NCBI RefSeq assembly: GCF_000014565.1
Contig: NC_008268.1
Span: 3,534,001 to 3,598,000, forward strand
Reading direction: 5' to 3'
Source: Rhodococcus jostii RHA1
GTDB lineage: Bacteria; Actinomycetota; Actinomycetes; Mycobacteriales; Mycobacteriaceae
Length of the DNA: 64,000 nucleotides
Shown here: positions 42,749 through 52,299 of the stretch, one piece after another
Position numbering within the stretch: position 1 is the first letter of the stretch
Layout of the letters: every line of letters begins with the position of its first letter
Made by a program: the position numbers and the translations under genes
Notes under the pieces: model-generated
What the model was told of the DNA's origin: nothing
The model's database searches: none
The model's input: the letters and a program-made list of their open reading frames with translations, nothing else

Positions 42749-43222
42749 ATGACGAAACTCGATCGGACCGACGCCCGGTTACTGCTCGCCCTGTGCGACG
42801 CCCCACGCGCCACCGGGGTGCAGCTGGCCTCGCTGCTGGGGATGGCACGGAATACTGTGCAAGCACGGATGTCTCGCTGGGAGGAGCAACGAGTGCTCGC
42901 ACCGGTCGACCGCTGCGTGTCACCCCGCGATCTGGGATACCCCCTGCAGGCGTTCGTCACCGCGGTGGTCGATCAGCATCGCCTCGAGGACGTCATCGAA
43001 CACCTGCGGGACATCGCCGAGGTCGTGGAGGTCGTCGGCATCTCCGGGGCGGCGGACCTGCACATCGGCGTGGTCGCCGTCGATGCCGACGATCTGTATC
43101 GGGTCGCCGGCCTCATCCTCGCCGTGCCCGGGATCGAGCGCACCACCGTGTCCGTCGCGATGCGCGATGCCATCCCCTACCGCACCCGGCCGCTGCTCGA
43201 GCGGATCGCCGAGGAGCAATGA
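42749..43222 (+). CDS. Lrp/AsnC-family regulator
   Basis: A 157-residue regulator. HTH at about 1-50 (LDRTDARLLLALCDAPRATG, LLGMARNTVQARMSRWEEQ), then an RAM ligand domain (about 65-145) with GISGAADLHIGVVAVDADDL. Lrp-type BkdR proteins activate branched-chain dehydrogenase operons in response to branched-chain amino acids, and its divergent placement fits this role. The mRNA is likely leaderless. Confidence 0.87.
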   Translation: MTKLDRTDARLLLALCDAPRATGVQLASLLGMARNTVQARMSRWEEQRVLAPVDRCVSPRDLGYPLQAFVTAVVDQHRLEDVIEHLRDIAEVVEVVGISGAADLHIGVVAVDADDLYRVAGLILAVPGIERTTVSVAMRDAIPYRTRPLLERIAEEQ

Positions 43223-43225
43223 CGA

Positions 43226-43256
43226 AGGCGCTGCCGTCGACCGCCCGGCAGCGCCT
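43226..43256. terminator. bidirectional terminator, 11-bp perfect stem
   Basis: AGGCGCTGCCG (43226-43236) pairs perfectly with 43246-43256 across a 9-base loop. It starts 4 bases after the Lrp stop and ends 10 bases before the stop of the convergent permease gene. Confidence 0.75.
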
Positions 43257-43265
43257 GTTCTCCGA

Positions 43266-44615
43266 TCAGTGGTGTGCCGCGACGACCTCCCCGCCGACGT
43301 CTTCAGCACTGCGAGTGGGACTTACCCGCGATCTGAGCACGAGAACCAGCACCACGGCGACGAGCATAACCGCCCCGACAACCCACAGGCCTGCGCGTGA
43401 GTTGCCGGTGGCGTCGAACAGCCATCCCGTGACGTACGGGGCGCCGAAGCCGCTCATGTTGCCCACCGAGTTGACCACGGCGATGCCTGCGGCGGCCCCT
43501 GCGCCGGTGAGGAAGGCGCTGGGCAGGTACCAGAACACCGGCAGTGCGCAGAACACACCAACCGCGTTGACGGTCACCGCGATCATCGTCGTCAGCGGCG
43601 ACTGCATGTACAGGGCGACAGGAATGGAGACGGCGCCGATCAGGGTGGGGATGGCGACATGCCAGATCCGCTCACCGGTACGGTCGGAGTGTCTGCTCCA
43701 CAACACCATTGCGACAGCACCGACCGCGAACGGGACCGCGACGATCAACCCGGTGGTGAACAGCGAGAAGTCGGTGTCGAACGTCTTCTTGAAACCGGCG
43801 ACGATGCTGGGCAGGAAGAAACTGAGCGAATACAACCCGTAGGTGATTCCGAAATAGACGAGCCCCAGCATCCACACGCGGGAGTCCGTCAGCGCCCGGC
43901 GCACCGACATGTGAGAGCCGGATTCGGATGCCTCGGATTCGAGTTCGTGTGTGAGCCAAACCTTTTCGTCCTCGTCCAGCCACTTGGCCTGCGAGGGCCG
44001 GTCCGTCAGGTAGAACCAGGTGACCACCGCGAGCGCGACGGCGGGGATCCCCTCGAGCAGGAACATGACCCGCCACCCGGACAGTCCGAACAGCCCGTCC
44101 CAGTATTGAATGATGGCGCTCGACAGCGGGGCGCCGAGCGCCGACGACACCGGGAGCGCGAGAAGGAACAGGCCCATCAGCCGGACCCGATAGGCGCGGG
44201 GGAACCACAGGGTCAGGTAGAGCAGAACACCCGGGAAGAATCCCGCCTCGGCGATACCCAACAGCATGCGCAGCGCGTACAGCGAGCCGGCATTGGGCAC
44301 GAAGGCCATGGCCGCCGCGACGATTCCCCACGTGAGCATGATCCGGGCGATCCACCGGCGTGCCCCGAACCTGTGCAACGCGAGATTGCTCGGCACCTCG
44401 AACAGGAGATATCCGATGAAGAAGAGCCCGGAGGCCAGACCGAACATGGTCTCGGTGAGTCCGAGTTCCTCGCTCATCGTCAGCTTCGCCAGCCCGATAT
44501 TGGTCCGGTCGAGATAGTTGACGAAGTAGGCCAGGCCGAGGAACGGAATGAGCCGCCGGGCGACCTTCCGGACCACCCTCGCCTCGATCTCGGGTTGCTG
44601 CAGTACAGACGACAT
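43266..44615 (-). CDS. MFS transporter, anion:cation symporter (phthalate permease-like)
   Basis: A 449-residue twelve-helix permease from ATG 44615. LIPFLGLAYFVNYLDRTNIGLAK at the start and FFIGYLLFEVPSNLALHRFGARRWIARI (loop 2-3) are the ACS/tartrate-phthalate family signatures. It should import an organic anion. It is downstream of and same-strand as the TetR at 44769, and may supply the substrate for the CocE-cyclase-FAH operon. Confidence 0.87.
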   Translation of the reverse strand: MSSVLQQPEIEARVVRKVARRLIPFLGLAYFVNYLDRTNIGLAKLTMSEELGLTETMFGLASGLFFIGYLLFEVPSNLALHRFGARRWIARIMLTWGIVAAAMAFVPNAGSLYALRMLLGIAEAGFFPGVLLYLTLWFPRAYRVRLMGLFLLALPVSSALGAPLSSAIIQYWDGLFGLSGWRVMFLLEGIPAVALAVVTWFYLTDRPSQAKWLDEDEKVWLTHELESEASESGSHMSVRRALTDSRVWMLGLVYFGITYGLYSLSFFLPSIVAGFKKTFDTDFSLFTTGLIVAVPFAVGAVAMVLWSRHSDRTGERIWHVAIPTLIGAVSIPVALYMQSPLTTMIAVTVNAVGVFCALPVFWYLPSAFLTGAGAAAGIAVVNSVGNMSGFGAPYVTGWLFDATGNSRAGLWVVGAVMLVAVVLVLVLRSRVSPTRSAEDVGGEVVAAHH

Positions 44616-44768
44616 GAATGACTCGGCTTCCTGAAGATTGGGCGCCCGACCGGGCAACGTGATGTAGACCACTGTATGAGCCGGGTCGAGTGGAAACCAT
44701 GGAGAAATCACCCATACCGCGATGAGATCAGTGGAGACAATCACCGCCTTCGGTGACCAGCGTGTGCC

Positions 44769-45386
44769 TCACGCCGTCGAGGCGCCCTCGCCGGAGTTGC
44801 CGCGTCCGACGAGCCCGTGCAGGAGTGAGTCGACGATGCGCTCGGGTAGCTCCGGGTCGAGAGCTTTGCGGGTGAGCAGTACCTTGAAGTGTATTGGGGC
44901 GACCAGCATTTCGATGGCGAGTCGGACATCGGTGGTCTCGGGCAGCTCACCCCGTCCGATCGCCCGCTTCACGATCTCACCGGATCGCGCGAAGCGCGCC
45001 TCCCAGTACCGGTTGCGCGCCTCGGTGGCGGCGGGGTCGTCGCCAGAGGCAGCCAACGCCCTGTCGAAGGCCGAGCCGACCGGGCTGGTCAGGTACGTCA
45101 CGAGTCGACCGGCGTAGGCGATCAGATCGTCACGGAGCGATCCGGTGTCGGGCACCTGACCCCATTCTTCCGCTTCCTCGAGCAGCGCCTCGATCATCAG
45201 GTTCTCCCGCGTACCCCACCGACGGTAGATCGACGTCTCGTGCACGCCCGCCCGCGACGCGACATCCGCGACCGCCAACCCCTCCATGCCGTGTTCGTGT
45301 AGCGCGTCGAGAGCGGCATCGAGGACTGCACGGCGGACTCGAGCGGAACGGCCACCGGGGCGACGCTGGGCTCCTTGATCACTCAC
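44769..45386 (-). CDS. TetR-family repressor
   Basis: A 205-residue regulator. HTH at about 15-62: RRAVLDAALDALHEHGMEGL, VASRAGVHETSIYRRWGTRENL. The C-terminal domain is of the TetR_C_16-like type. It is divergent from the CocE gene, with a 23-bp near-perfect palindromic operator 9 bases upstream of its own start, so it probably represses both itself and the esterase operon. Confidence 0.88.
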   Translation of the reverse strand: MSDQGAQRRPGGRSARVRRAVLDAALDALHEHGMEGLAVADVASRAGVHETSIYRRWGTRENLMIEALLEEAEEWGQVPDTGSLRDDLIAYAGRLVTYLTSPVGSAFDRALAASGDDPAATEARNRYWEARFARSGEIVKRAIGRGELPETTDVRLAIEMLVAPIHFKVLLTRKALDPELPERIVDSLLHGLVGRGNSGEGASTA

Positions 45387-45395
45387 GACTCCACT

Positions 45396-45450
45396 TTAAC
45401 GCAAGACCCTTGCGTTAATGACGTGACTCAGCTCATACTGTTAATGCAAG
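45396..45450. promoter_or_regulatory. TetR operator TTAACGCAAG-3-CTTGCGTTAA and half-site
   Basis: A perfect 10-bp inverted repeat (45396-45405, 45409-45418) overlaps the -35 (TTGCGT, 45410-45415) of a promoter with -10 CATACT at 45434-45439. A matching half-site TTAATGCAAG lies at 45441-45450, near the transcription start. Confidence 0.75.
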
Positions 45451-45477
45451 TTTCTGGACTTTAGAAGGTGGGTAGTC

Positions 45478-47235
45478 ATGACAACGCAAACCAGTGCGGA
45501 GATCACCGAACGCAGCGAGACGGCGGACGGGATGCGCATCGACTGGGACGTACCCGTGCCGATGGCGGACGGCACGATCCTGCGGGCCGACGTCTTCCGG
45601 CCCGACGACGAGGGCGCATATCCGGTGCTGATGACCCTCGGGCCGTACGGCAAGGGCCTCGCGTTCCAAGAGGGTTTCGGGCCGATGTGGCAGCAGCTGA
45701 TCAGCGCGCATCCGGACGCGTCGGCCGGGTCGAGCAACCGCTACCAGGTGTGGGAGACCGTCGATCCGGAGAAGTGGGTCCCGGACGGATACATCTGCAT
45801 TCGGGTCGATTCCCGCGGTGCAGGCCGCTCGGCCGGACTGTTGGACATGCTCAGCGAGCAGGAGGCCCGCGACTACTACGAGGCCATCGAATGGGCCGGC
45901 ACCCGAGACTGGTCGAACGGCCGGGTGGGACTGCTCGGGATCTCCTATTACGCAGCCAACCAGTGGCTCGTGGCGGCACTGCAGCCGCCGCAGCTGACGG
46001 CGATCTGCCCGTGGGAGGGCTTCACCGACATCTACCGAGACCTCAACCGGCACGGCGGCATCTTGACCCGGTTCGGCCAAGCGTGGCAGGAGCACCAGAT
46101 CTTCACCGTTCAGCACGGGGCCGGGGAGCGGGGCCGACGCAATCCCAACACCGATGAATTGGTCGCCGGACCGCCGACGCTGACCGACGACGAACTCGTC
46201 GCGAACAGAGTCGACACGATCGGGGAAGGCAAACGCCGGGAGCTGCTCGACGAATTCGCGCAGGCCCGCACGCCGGACCTGACGCGGATCGAGGTCCCGG
46301 TGCTGTCGGCGGCGAATTGGGCGCACCGGCTGCACACCCGCGGCAATTTCGACGCCTACGCCCAGGTGTCCTCCTCCCAGAAGTGGCTGGAGGTGCACGG
46401 TCACGAGCACTACGCGGAGTTCTACACCGACTACGGCGTCGACCTGCAGAAGCGATTCTTCGGCCACTTCCTCAAAGGCGAGGCGACCGGCTGGGAAGAC
46501 CAGCCACCGGTGCGACTGAACGTGCGCCACCTCGACGGCTCGTTCGAGGGCCGCGACGAACAGGAATGGCCGCTGGCCCGCACGCAGTGGACGCGGTTCC
46601 ACCTCGACGCCACGTCCGGAGCGATGAGCCCGGCCGAACCCCCGGCCGAGGGCACGGCCGAGTTCGCGGCGCTGGGGCCCGGTGTCGACTTTTGGACCAC
46701 GCCGCTGACCGAGCCGTTGGAGATCACTGGACCGGCCTCGGCACGGGTACGTCTGTCCTCCTCCACCACCGACGCCGACCTGATCGTCACCCTGCGCGTG
46801 CAGGACCCGGACGGGAACGAGATCTCTCTGGTGGACGCGATCGATCCCCACGGTGTGCTCGGTGTGGGCTGGCTGCGCGCGTCCCACCGCGAGCTGGACG
46901 AGCAGGCCAGTCTGCCGCACCGCCCGTGGCACCGGCATTCGAGCAAGCAGCCGCTGACGCCCGGCGAGGCTGTCGATCTGGACGTCGAGATCTGGCCTAC
47001 CTCCATCGTCGTCCCGACCGGCTATCGGCTCGGCGTCACGCTGGCCGGCCGCGACTTCGACATGCCCGGCGACGGACCGTGGCCGGTGATCTACGGCATC
47101 GAGATGCGCGGCAACGGATTGACCCCGCACGACGATCCGGACGACCGGCCTGCCGGCATCTTCGACGGCACGACAACAGTGCACACCGGCCCGGACGCCG
47201 GCACCTCCCTGCTCCTTCCCGTGATCCCGAAGTAA
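45478..47235 (+). CDS. CocE/NonD-type (X-Pro dipeptidyl-peptidase S15) hydrolase
   Basis: A 585-residue serine hydrolase. The nucleophile is Ser156 in VGLLGISYYAANQW; the core spans about 25-330 with a helical lid; His in VHGHEHYAEF is probably the base. The C-terminal jelly-roll (about 350-580) is typical of the cocaine esterase and acylase group. Natural substrates of the family are amides or esters. It is the first gene of the TetR-controlled operon with a cyclase and an FAH enzyme. Confidence 0.85.
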   Translation: MTTQTSAEITERSETADGMRIDWDVPVPMADGTILRADVFRPDDEGAYPVLMTLGPYGKGLAFQEGFGPMWQQLISAHPDASAGSSNRYQVWETVDPEKWVPDGYICIRVDSRGAGRSAGLLDMLSEQEARDYYEAIEWAGTRDWSNGRVGLLGISYYAANQWLVAALQPPQLTAICPWEGFTDIYRDLNRHGGILTRFGQAWQEHQIFTVQHGAGERGRRNPNTDELVAGPPTLTDDELVANRVDTIGEGKRRELLDEFAQARTPDLTRIEVPVLSAANWAHRLHTRGNFDAYAQVSSSQKWLEVHGHEHYAEFYTDYGVDLQKRFFGHFLKGEATGWEDQPPVRLNVRHLDGSFEGRDEQEWPLARTQWTRFHLDATSGAMSPAEPPAEGTAEFAALGPGVDFWTTPLTEPLEITGPASARVRLSSSTTDADLIVTLRVQDPDGNEISLVDAIDPHGVLGVGWLRASHRELDEQASLPHRPWHRHSSKQPLTPGEAVDLDVEIWPTSIVVPTGYRLGVTLAGRDFDMPGDGPWPVIYGIEMRGNGLTPHDDPDDRPAGIFDGTTTVHTGPDAGTSLLLPVIPK

Positions 47236-47246
47236 GGCTCGACATC

Positions 47247-48029
47247 ATGCGACGCATCATCGACCTGTCCGTCTCATTGCAGGCGGGCATTCCCTCCGAC
47301 CCACCCGACCATCTGCCCGAGATCGACTACCTGGACCACGCACATACGCGCGGTGACCTGCTGCAGTTCTTCCCCGGCACGCGGGTCGACGACCTGCCCG
47401 ACGGGGAAGGCTGGGCCATCGAGCGCATCCAGCTGTCTACCCACAACGGCACCCATCTCGACGCCCCCTACCACTACGCGTCCACCATGGACGGCGGCCA
47501 ACGGGCCATCACCATCGACGAAGTGCCCCTCGACTGGTGCTTCGGGCGCGGCGTCAAACTCGACTTCCGGCACTTCGACGACGGCTACGTCGTCACCGCC
47601 GACGACATCGACACCGAACTGGACCGGATCGGGCACACCCTGGCCCCGTTCGACATCGTCCTGGTCAACACGAGCGCGGGTGCCCGCTACGGCCACGACG
47701 ACTATGTGAGTACCGGCTGCGGCATGGGCCGTGATGCCACGCTGCACCTGCTGCGCCAGGGCGTGCGGGTGACCGGCACCGATGCCTGGAGCTGGGATGC
47801 GCCGTTCGTCTACACCGCCCAGCGGTACGCCGAAACCGGCGACGCCGACATCATCTGGGAGGGCCACCGCGCCGGCCGCGACATCGGCTACTGCCACATC
47901 GAAAAACTCGGCAACCTCGAATCGATCCCCTCGTCGGGTTTCCAGGTGGCGTGCTTCCCCGTGAAGATCCACAAGGCCTCGGCCGGTTGGACCCGCGCCG
48001 TGGCCATCTTCGACGAGGAGCAGGCATGA
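47247..48029 (+). CDS. cyclase-family metal-dependent hydrolase (kynurenine formamidase-like)
   Basis: A 260-residue enzyme with the family signature H-x-G-T-H-x-D-x-P-x-H in STHNGTHLDAPYHY (about 67-80), which binds divalent metal. MRRIIDLSVSLQAGIPSDPP is a standard N-terminus. Family members open amides, imides or lactones, including isatin and N-formylkynurenine. It starts 11 bases after the CocE stop, and its stop overlaps the FAH gene start (ATGA). Confidence 0.87.
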   Translation: MRRIIDLSVSLQAGIPSDPPDHLPEIDYLDHAHTRGDLLQFFPGTRVDDLPDGEGWAIERIQLSTHNGTHLDAPYHYASTMDGGQRAITIDEVPLDWCFGRGVKLDFRHFDDGYVVTADDIDTELDRIGHTLAPFDIVLVNTSAGARYGHDDYVSTGCGMGRDATLHLLRQGVRVTGTDAWSWDAPFVYTAQRYAETGDADIIWEGHRAGRDIGYCHIEKLGNLESIPSSGFQVACFPVKIHKASAGWTRAVAIFDEEQA

Positions 48030-48946
48030 GAATCGGTTCCCTGATCGTCGACGGTGTCCAGCGTTACGGCGTCGTCGACGACCACCACATCACCCTGTTG
48101 ACGGAGTCCACCGACGTCTTCGACGTGCTCGCCGCCGACGACCCGCGCGGGGCCATGACCGGGCACCGGCTGCCGTGGGATCCGACTGCCCACCTCGCGG
48201 TGCCGGTTCCCGTCGTGAGCATCCGTGACTTCATCACCTTCGAACAGCACACGGCAGGCTCACTGCGCGCGGTCACCGGGGCGGCCGCGATCCCGGACGC
48301 CTGGTACGAAGCGCCCGCCTTCTATTTCACCAACCCCCACGCGGCCATCGGCTCGGGCGCAACGGTTCCGATGCCGCCGGGCTGCGAGGTACTCGACTTC
48401 GAATTGGAAGTCGCCGTCGTGATCGGCACGGCCGGCTACAACCTGTCCGTGGACGAGGCCTTCGACCATGTTGCCGGGTTCACCATCCTCAACGACTGGT
48501 CTGCCCGCGACCTGCAGGGACGTGAAATGCGGGTGGGCCTGGGAACTGTGAAGGGCAAGGACACCGCCACCACGCTCGGGCCGGCACTCGTCACCGTCGA
48601 CGAGTTCGTCGACTGTGAGGTCGATGGTCGCTTCGACCTGGACATGGAGGTCTTCGTCAACGGCACCCGCATCGGCGGCGACACCCTGGCGAACATGGCG
48701 TGGACCTTCGCCGAGTTGATCGCCTACGCCAGCCGCGGCACCTGGGTGCGGCCCGGTGACGTACTCGGATCCGGAACCTGCGGGGGCGGCTGCCTCGCCG
48801 AACTGTGGGGATGGCGTGGAGATCGACAACCACCACCGCTGCGCATCGGTGACACCGTCAGCATGACCGTGGAAGCCATCGGCAGCATCCACAACACCGT
48901 GATCGCCGGACCACCACTCCACGAGGTGGCGCCCGCGCGCCGATAG
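48026..48946 (+). CDS. fumarylacetoacetate hydrolase-family protein
   Basis: A 306-residue FAH-fold enzyme. Metal ligands are expected in LDFELEVAVVIG (Glu, Glu) and the Asp of TILNDWSARDLQ; a VKGKDTATTLGP loop and GDVLGSGTCGGG complete the site. It could cleave C-C bonds of acylpyruvates or decarboxylate/hydrate dienoates, as in aromatic degradation. With an esterase and cyclase upstream it suggests stepwise opening of a cyclic acid or amide. Confidence 0.87.
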   Translation: MRIGSLIVDGVQRYGVVDDHHITLLTESTDVFDVLAADDPRGAMTGHRLPWDPTAHLAVPVPVVSIRDFITFEQHTAGSLRAVTGAAAIPDAWYEAPAFYFTNPHAAIGSGATVPMPPGCEVLDFELEVAVVIGTAGYNLSVDEAFDHVAGFTILNDWSARDLQGREMRVGLGTVKGKDTATTLGPALVTVDEFVDCEVDGRFDLDMEVFVNGTRIGGDTLANMAWTFAELIAYASRGTWVRPGDVLGSGTCGGGCLAELWGWRGDRQPPPLRIGDTVSMTVEAIGSIHNTVIAGPPLHEVAPARR

Positions 48947-48951
48947 CCGGA

Positions 48952-50319
48952 TTACTCGAAGATTTTGCCGGGGTTCATGATTCCGCGGGGGTCGAGGGCG
49001 TTCTTCACCGATCGATGCATGTCCAGGACGACCGGATCGAGTTCCTGGGCGAGGCCGTCCATCTTCAGTAGACCGACACCGTGCTCGCCGGTGACCGTGC
49101 CGCCGAGTTCCAGTGCCGCGTCGATGATGTCCGCGAACGCGGCCTGCGCGCGGGCGCGGGCCGCCTCGTCGTCACGGGGCGTAATGAGGAGCGGGTGCAG
49201 GTTTCCGTCGCCCGCGTGTGCAATGTTGGCGATGGTGGTCTCGTGGGCGATGCCGATCTGTTCGATGCGCGCAAGCATCTCGGGGACAGCTCGTTTCGGT
49301 ACGCACACGTCTTCGGTGAGGACCGGGCCGAGTCGCTCCATCGCGGGGTAGGCCAGACGACGCGCAGCGAACAACGCGTCGGCTTCCTCCTGGTCGGTGG
49401 AGACGGCAGACCAGGTGGCTCCGGCTTCCTCGAAGCACGACAGCATCTTCTCCGCTTCCTGGTCGCCGACGACTCCCGCGGTGTCGATGCGGCCGAGCAG
49501 AACCACGTTCGCCTCCACCGACAGGCCCATCTTCTTCCATGCGTCGACGGCGATGAGGCACTGTTTGTCCACCAGTTCGAGCGCCGACGGGGTCAGTCCC
49601 ACCGCGGCCACCGCGCTGACGGCCCGGCCCGCGTCGACGATGGAGTCGAAATAGCCGGCCACCGTGCGCTGCGGGTCCTGGAGTGGGCGCAACTTGACGG
49701 TGATTTCGGTGATGACGCCGAGCGTCCCCTCGGACCCGACCATCAGACCCGCCAGATCGTAACCGGCCACGCCCTTGGCGGTCTTGCGTCCGAGGCGCAC
49801 GAGGTCGCCGGTGCCGGTGACGATCTGCATGCCGAGCACGTAGTCACGGGTGACGCCGTACTTGACGCAGCACAGTCCGCCCGCGTTGGTGGCGACGTTA
49901 CCTCCGATCGTCGACCACGGTGAGCTGGCCGGATCCGGCGGATACCAGAGCCCGTGTTCGGCGCACGCGGCGCGGAGATGGTCGTTCACCACGCCGGGCT
50001 CGACGACGGCATACCGCTCGAGCGGATCGATCTCCTTGATCGCGTTCACGCCCTCGAGCGCGAGGACGACACACCCGTCGGCCGCGTTCGCGCCACCGGA
50101 CAGACCGGTCCCGGCACCCCGCGTGACGACGGCGGTGTCGTGGTCGAGGCACGCGCGCACGACAGCCTGGACTTCGAGGGCCGTTCGGGGCCTGACGACA
50201 GCGAGCGGAGCGGCGTACGGCGCCCACTCGGCTTCGTCGTGCTGGTACTTCGCGACGACGTCGGAGTCGCGCACGACGCGATCCGCGGGAAGGGATGCCA
50301 ACAGTGCATCGATCAACAT
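48952..50319 (-). CDS. FAD-linked 2-hydroxyacid oxidase/dehydrogenase (GlcD-like)
   Basis: A 455-residue flavoprotein of the vanillyl-alcohol oxidase fold. FAD-binding segment includes AVVTRGAGTGLSGGANAADG and GGNVATNAGGLCCVKYG (about 65-150). The C-terminal cap carries NIAHAGDGNLHPL and VTGEHGVGLLK with active-site histidines. Substrate class: glycolate, D-lactate or other 2-hydroxy acids. It lacks GlcE/GlcF partners here. Divergent from the GAF/PucR regulator. Confidence 0.88.
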   Translation of the reverse strand: MLIDALLASLPADRVVRDSDVVAKYQHDEAEWAPYAAPLAVVRPRTALEVQAVVRACLDHDTAVVTRGAGTGLSGGANAADGCVVLALEGVNAIKEIDPLERYAVVEPGVVNDHLRAACAEHGLWYPPDPASSPWSTIGGNVATNAGGLCCVKYGVTRDYVLGMQIVTGTGDLVRLGRKTAKGVAGYDLAGLMVGSEGTLGVITEITVKLRPLQDPQRTVAGYFDSIVDAGRAVSAVAAVGLTPSALELVDKQCLIAVDAWKKMGLSVEANVVLLGRIDTAGVVGDQEAEKMLSCFEEAGATWSAVSTDQEEADALFAARRLAYPAMERLGPVLTEDVCVPKRAVPEMLARIEQIGIAHETTIANIAHAGDGNLHPLLITPRDDEAARARAQAAFADIIDAALELGGTVTGEHGVGLLKMDGLAQELDPVVLDMHRSVKNALDPRGIMNPGKIFE

Positions 50320-50424
50320 GGCGAAAACCGGTCCTTTGCGGGCGAGAAGGTGATGTCTCGAATCTAGCTGTGATCTGGATCTCGGCCAATGTAGATTCCA
50401 TCTATCAAATCCAGGAATCCATGG

Positions 50425-52293
50425 ATGGAGACACCAGTGAGTACTGCCGATCGCGGCTGGATGGAACTGCTGCTCGACGACGCACCCATCGACGAACTCG
50501 ATGCCCTCCGGCGCACGTTGATCGAGGAATCCGACGCGTCCGACAGGGCCACGGTCGAACGCGAAGCCAACGCCGCACTCCGGCTCCGGGCGCAGCTCGA
50601 TCAGCGCCAACAGCGCAGTAGGGAGTTGGCGGCGCTCAACGACATCGCCGCCCGATTGACGACGGTTCGCTACGACCGGGTGTTGCTGCAGGAAGTGGTC
50701 GATCAGGCGAGGCAACTGCTCGGAGTGGATCTCGCCTACATGGGATCGGTGTACGACGAGGAATTCGTCATCGAGGTCACCAGCGGGGCCCTGACCCCGA
50801 ACCTCGTCGGAATCCGGTTGTCCCTGGACGAAGGACTCGTGGGCCTGATCGTCCGCAGGTCCACGCCGGAGTGGACGCCCGACTACCAGAGCGAACCGGC
50901 GTTCCGGCACATCACCGGAGCCGACAGCGCAGCGCGGTCGGAGAACATGCGCGGCCTGCTCGGGGTGCCCCTGCGCGTCGCCGATCGCGTCATCGGCGCA
51001 CTGTTCGCGTGCAAGCGTCAGGAACGGGCCTTCACCGAATCCGAGATCGCGCTGCTGTCGGCGCTGGCAGCCCATGCGGCGATCGCGATCGAGAACGTTC
51101 GCTCGTTGGAACGCGAACGAGACACCGTCGCACGGCTCGAATCGGTGAACGCCGAATTATCGCAGCGCACAACCGAGCTCGAACAGATACTGCAATGGGA
51201 TCGGACGCTGACTCAGGTGGTGCTGCTCGGCGCCGGGGTGCAGCGTCTGGTGCAGGAGGTCGCCCAGCTCTCCCGGCAACCGGCCTATTTCGTACAGGAT
51301 GTAACCGAGTTGCCCGTGGACCTGATGCCGCATGCCGATGATGTGTCGGCGGCGGTCCGTGAGCTGCGCGCGGGCGGGAAGGACCACGCCGAACGCGGCG
51401 AGGTGATCGCGCAGCGTGTCGCGGCTGCCGGCGAGATGCTCGGCGCGCTCCTGTCCGTGGGAGCCGGGCAGCCGACCACTCGTCTCCTGCTCGAACGCGC
51501 GGCACCCGCGATCGCGCTGTCTCTCGCCGAGGAACGTGCGGCGGGGGAGGCGACGCGCCGCGCACGGGATGCGTTTCTCGTCGATCTGCTGACCCATCCC
51601 GCCGCCACCGCACAGGACGAGCGCCGCCAATTGCGGTTGGCCGGACTCAACCCCGACACGACGTACTGCGTCGCCGTGGCGATCGCCACGGGCCAGGACA
51701 CGGTCCGCACCGCTCTCGGGACATTACCCTTCCCCTCGGGAACCGTTGCAGCGGAACATGGCTCCCGCGCGCTGGCGGTCGTGCCCGCCAAGGATTCTGC
51801 CTCCGTCCAGGCGGTGTTCACCGCCGGACGGCTCGACGCGACGATCGGTATCGCGGAGCCCGCGCGTGGTGCGAAGGCACTCGCGCGTGCCTACGTCGAA
51901 GCCCAGCAGACCGTCGATGTGCTCGACACATTGGGACGCGCGGGTGAGGTCTCGTCCGCGCGCGGTCTGGGCATCTACCGGATCCTGCTGAGCCACATGG
52001 CGCGCGAGCACCTCGACGAACTGACCGAAGCTCAACTGGGCCCGCTGATGGCGGAGCAGGCCAAACGCGGAGTGCCACTGCTGGAAACACTGTCGGAGTA
52101 TCTGGCTCACGGCCGTCACCATTCGGCGACCGCGTCGAGTCTCGGCGTGCACGTCAACACCCTCTACCAGCGTCTCGACGCGATCGACCGCCTCCTCGGC
52201 CCGGACTGGCGCGACCCCGACAAAGCTCTCGATCTGCAGGTGCTGATGCGGTTGCGGAGAACGGCGGAACTACTCGGCGCACGAACTCGGTGA
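50425..52293 (+). CDS. GAF-domain PucR/CdaR-type regulator
   Basis: A 622-residue activator-type regulator. A coiled-coil (about 40-70) precedes a GAF sensor domain (about 85-235, LLQEVVDQARQLLGVDLAYMG, RGLLGVPLRVADRVIGALFACKR), a second coiled-coil and a central domain. The C-terminal PucR HTH (about 555-615) has LLETLSEYLAHGRHHSATAS and LGVHVNTLYQRLDAIDRLLG. CdaR relatives respond to diacids or glycerate. Start could instead be GTG 50437, which has better GGAG spacing. It likely controls the divergent oxidase gene. Confidence 0.85.
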   Translation: METPVSTADRGWMELLLDDAPIDELDALRRTLIEESDASDRATVEREANAALRLRAQLDQRQQRSRELAALNDIAARLTTVRYDRVLLQEVVDQARQLLGVDLAYMGSVYDEEFVIEVTSGALTPNLVGIRLSLDEGLVGLIVRRSTPEWTPDYQSEPAFRHITGADSAARSENMRGLLGVPLRVADRVIGALFACKRQERAFTESEIALLSALAAHAAIAIENVRSLERERDTVARLESVNAELSQRTTELEQILQWDRTLTQVVLLGAGVQRLVQEVAQLSRQPAYFVQDVTELPVDLMPHADDVSAAVRELRAGGKDHAERGEVIAQRVAAAGEMLGALLSVGAGQPTTRLLLERAAPAIALSLAEERAAGEATRRARDAFLVDLLTHPAATAQDERRQLRLAGLNPDTTYCVAVAIATGQDTVRTALGTLPFPSGTVAAEHGSRALAVVPAKDSASVQAVFTAGRLDATIGIAEPARGAKALARAYVEAQQTVDVLDTLGRAGEVSSARGLGIYRILLSHMAREHLDELTEAQLGPLMAEQAKRGVPLLETLSEYLAHGRHHSATASSLGVHVNTLYQRLDAIDRLLGPDWRDPDKALDLQVLMRLRRTAELLGARTR

Positions 52294-52299
52294 CACGGT

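Noticed and set aside
50394..50419. GATTCC...GGAATC inverted repeat between the GlcD-like and PucR-type genes
   Set aside because: Six-base arms with a 14-base spacer are too weak to call an operator without comparison.
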